Source: Sulfitobacter sp. S223 (GTDB taxonomy: Bacteria > Pseudomonadota > Alphaproteobacteria > Rhodobacterales > Rhodobacteraceae). From it: DNA of 64,000 bases. The notes under the pieces were generated by a model. That model saw only the letters and a program-made list of their open reading frames with translations. It was not told the origin of the DNA and ran no database searches. This document shows, in pieces, positions 63,304 through 64,000 of the stretch. The stretch covers positions 496,001-560,000 of the forward strand of contig NZ_CP083560.1 of the NCBI RefSeq assembly GCF_025143825.1. The letters are read 5' to 3'. Numbering within the stretch: the stretch's first letter is position 1; each line of letters opens with the position of its first letter. Position numbers and translations under genes: made by a program.

Positions 63304-64000
63304 CCGAAACACCGACACGCGCGGGGTTTGTTGCCCTGATCGGAGAGCCCAACGCAGGCAAGTCGACGCTTTTGAACCGGATGGTTGGTGCGAAAGTCTC
63401 AATCGTCACGCATAAGGTGCAGACAACGCGTGCGCGCATCCGTGGTGTCGCGATGCAGGGTGACAGCCAGATTGTTTTTGTGGATACGCCGGGCCTGTTT
63501 CAACCGCGTCGCCGGTTGGACCGCGCGATGGTTGCCGCAGCGTGGGGCGGTGCATCGGACGCTGATCTGGTGGTGCTTCTGGTAGAAGCGCAGCGCGGAG
63601 TAACCGAAGGTGTCGAACGTATTCTGGCGCGTCTGAACGAGATTGGTGAGAACGCCCGTGTAGCGCTTGCCATCAACAAGATTGACCGTGTAGAGGCGCC
63701 TGTTCTTTTGGGACTAAGCCAGAAGCTGAATGAGGCCTATCCTTTCGTAGAGACCTTCATGATTTCGGCTGAAAAGGGTCATGGCGTAGAGGCTTTGCGC
63801 ACGTGGCTGGCCGGCGAAGTGCCCGAGGGGCCATGGCTGTATCCAGAAGATCAGATCGCTGATCTGCCTATGCGGATGATCGCCGCCGAAATGACGCGGG
63901 AAAAGCTGACTTTGCGCCTGCATCAAGAGCTTCCCTATCAGTTGACGGTAGAAACGGAAAACTGGGAAGAACGCAAGGACGGGTCAGCGCGGATTGACCA
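63300..64000 (+). CDS. era: GTPase Era (partial, C-terminus outside window)
   Basis: Ribosome-assembly GTPase that binds the 16S 3' end. The visible 233 residues include G1 GEPNAGKST, the G2 region [12 protein letters not shown]3 DTPGLF, G4 INKID and G5 SAEKG. The start of the KH domain ([20 protein letters not shown]) is reached before the window ends. Confidence 0.97.
   Translation, partial: MTETPTRAGFVALIGEPNAGKSTLLNRMVGAKVSIVTHKVQTTRARIRGVAMQGDSQIVFVDTPGLFQPRRRLDRAMVAAAWGGASDADLVVLLVEAQRGVTEGVERILARLNEIGENARVALAINKIDRVEAPVLLGLSQKLNEAYPFVETFMISAEKGHGVEALRTWLAGEVPEGPWLYPEDQIADLPMRMIAAEMTREKLTLRLHQELPYQLTVETENWEERKDGSARID

Overview
The window reads as chromosomal DNA of a marine alphaproteobacterium of the Rhodobacteraceae (roseobacter group). 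The evidence is a MipZ-type division ATPase, a split F0 ATP synthase operon with b and b' subunits, an anchored cytochrome c, BluB/CobC/CobD cobalamin genes, an RTX plus Hint secreted protein, a bifunctional RelA/SpoT, and the gene order relA-pdxJ-acpS-lepB-rnc-era. I see no insertion sequence, prophage or CRISPR array. Genes are dense and many overlap their neighbour by 1 to 8 bases.

Layout. 1-7.5 kb: partial pheA (minus), a membrane-anchored cytochrome c, then the yejABEF peptide ABC operon, with a small translationally coupled frame between yejE and yejF. 7.6-13.6 kb: D,D-carboxypeptidase with SPOR domain, a tautomerase-like gene, a HAD phosphatase, clpS, an RsmC-like methyltransferase, an SDR protein lacking the catalytic lysine, and hemF behind a perfect palindrome. 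13.7-20.8 kb: a CAT-anticodon tRNA, an orphan Tat-dependent peptide-binding protein, an amidohydrolase, mipZ and a divergent RTX/Hint protein with a CtrA-like box between them. 20.8-30.7 kb: ribosomal protein genes rpmE and rplS, a polyphosphate kinase 2 gene behind a perfect FNR box, then a compact minus-strand run of 13 frames (ffh, NIPSNAP, chorismate mutase, rpsP, bluB, a 49-aa protein, rimM, two sulfotransferase-like paralogues, trmD, a deacetylase-like gene and a GNAT gene).

31-37.8 kb: a LysR regulator and DMT exporter, a 22-aa membrane peptide in its own small transcription unit, an ArsR regulator, the F0 operon atpI-B-E-X-F, a GntR regulator with an operator-like palindrome and a lipoprotein. 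37.9-46.9 kb: smc, rhodanese, lytic transglycosylase, cobD and cobC, an atypical receiver protein, a glutathionyl-hydroquinone reductase and a small unknown protein. 46.9-53.7 kb: MalY-type lyase, three consecutive deformylase genes (the third lacks key residues), fmt, a YeaQ-type membrane protein, a TRIC-type channel, rnhA, a methyltransferase, a DUF3429 protein and a LysE exporter. 53.9-64 kb: ispH, a LuxR solo, an NYN protein, folK, rpoZ, relA/spoT, DUF2062, pdxJ, acpS, lepB, rnc and partial era.

Most of the content is housekeeping: translation and protein targeting (ffh, rpsP, rimM, trmD, rplS, rpmE, def, fmt, lepB), RNA metabolism (rnc, rnhA), chromosome and division control (smc, mipZ) and energy (F0, cytochrome c). 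The least ordinary parts are the small frames hidden between overlapping genes, the paired sulfotransferase-like genes inside the rimM-trmD operon, the inactive-looking third deformylase and SDR, the 22-aa peptide unit, and several operator-like palindromes. All calls come from reading the sequence; no database search was run.
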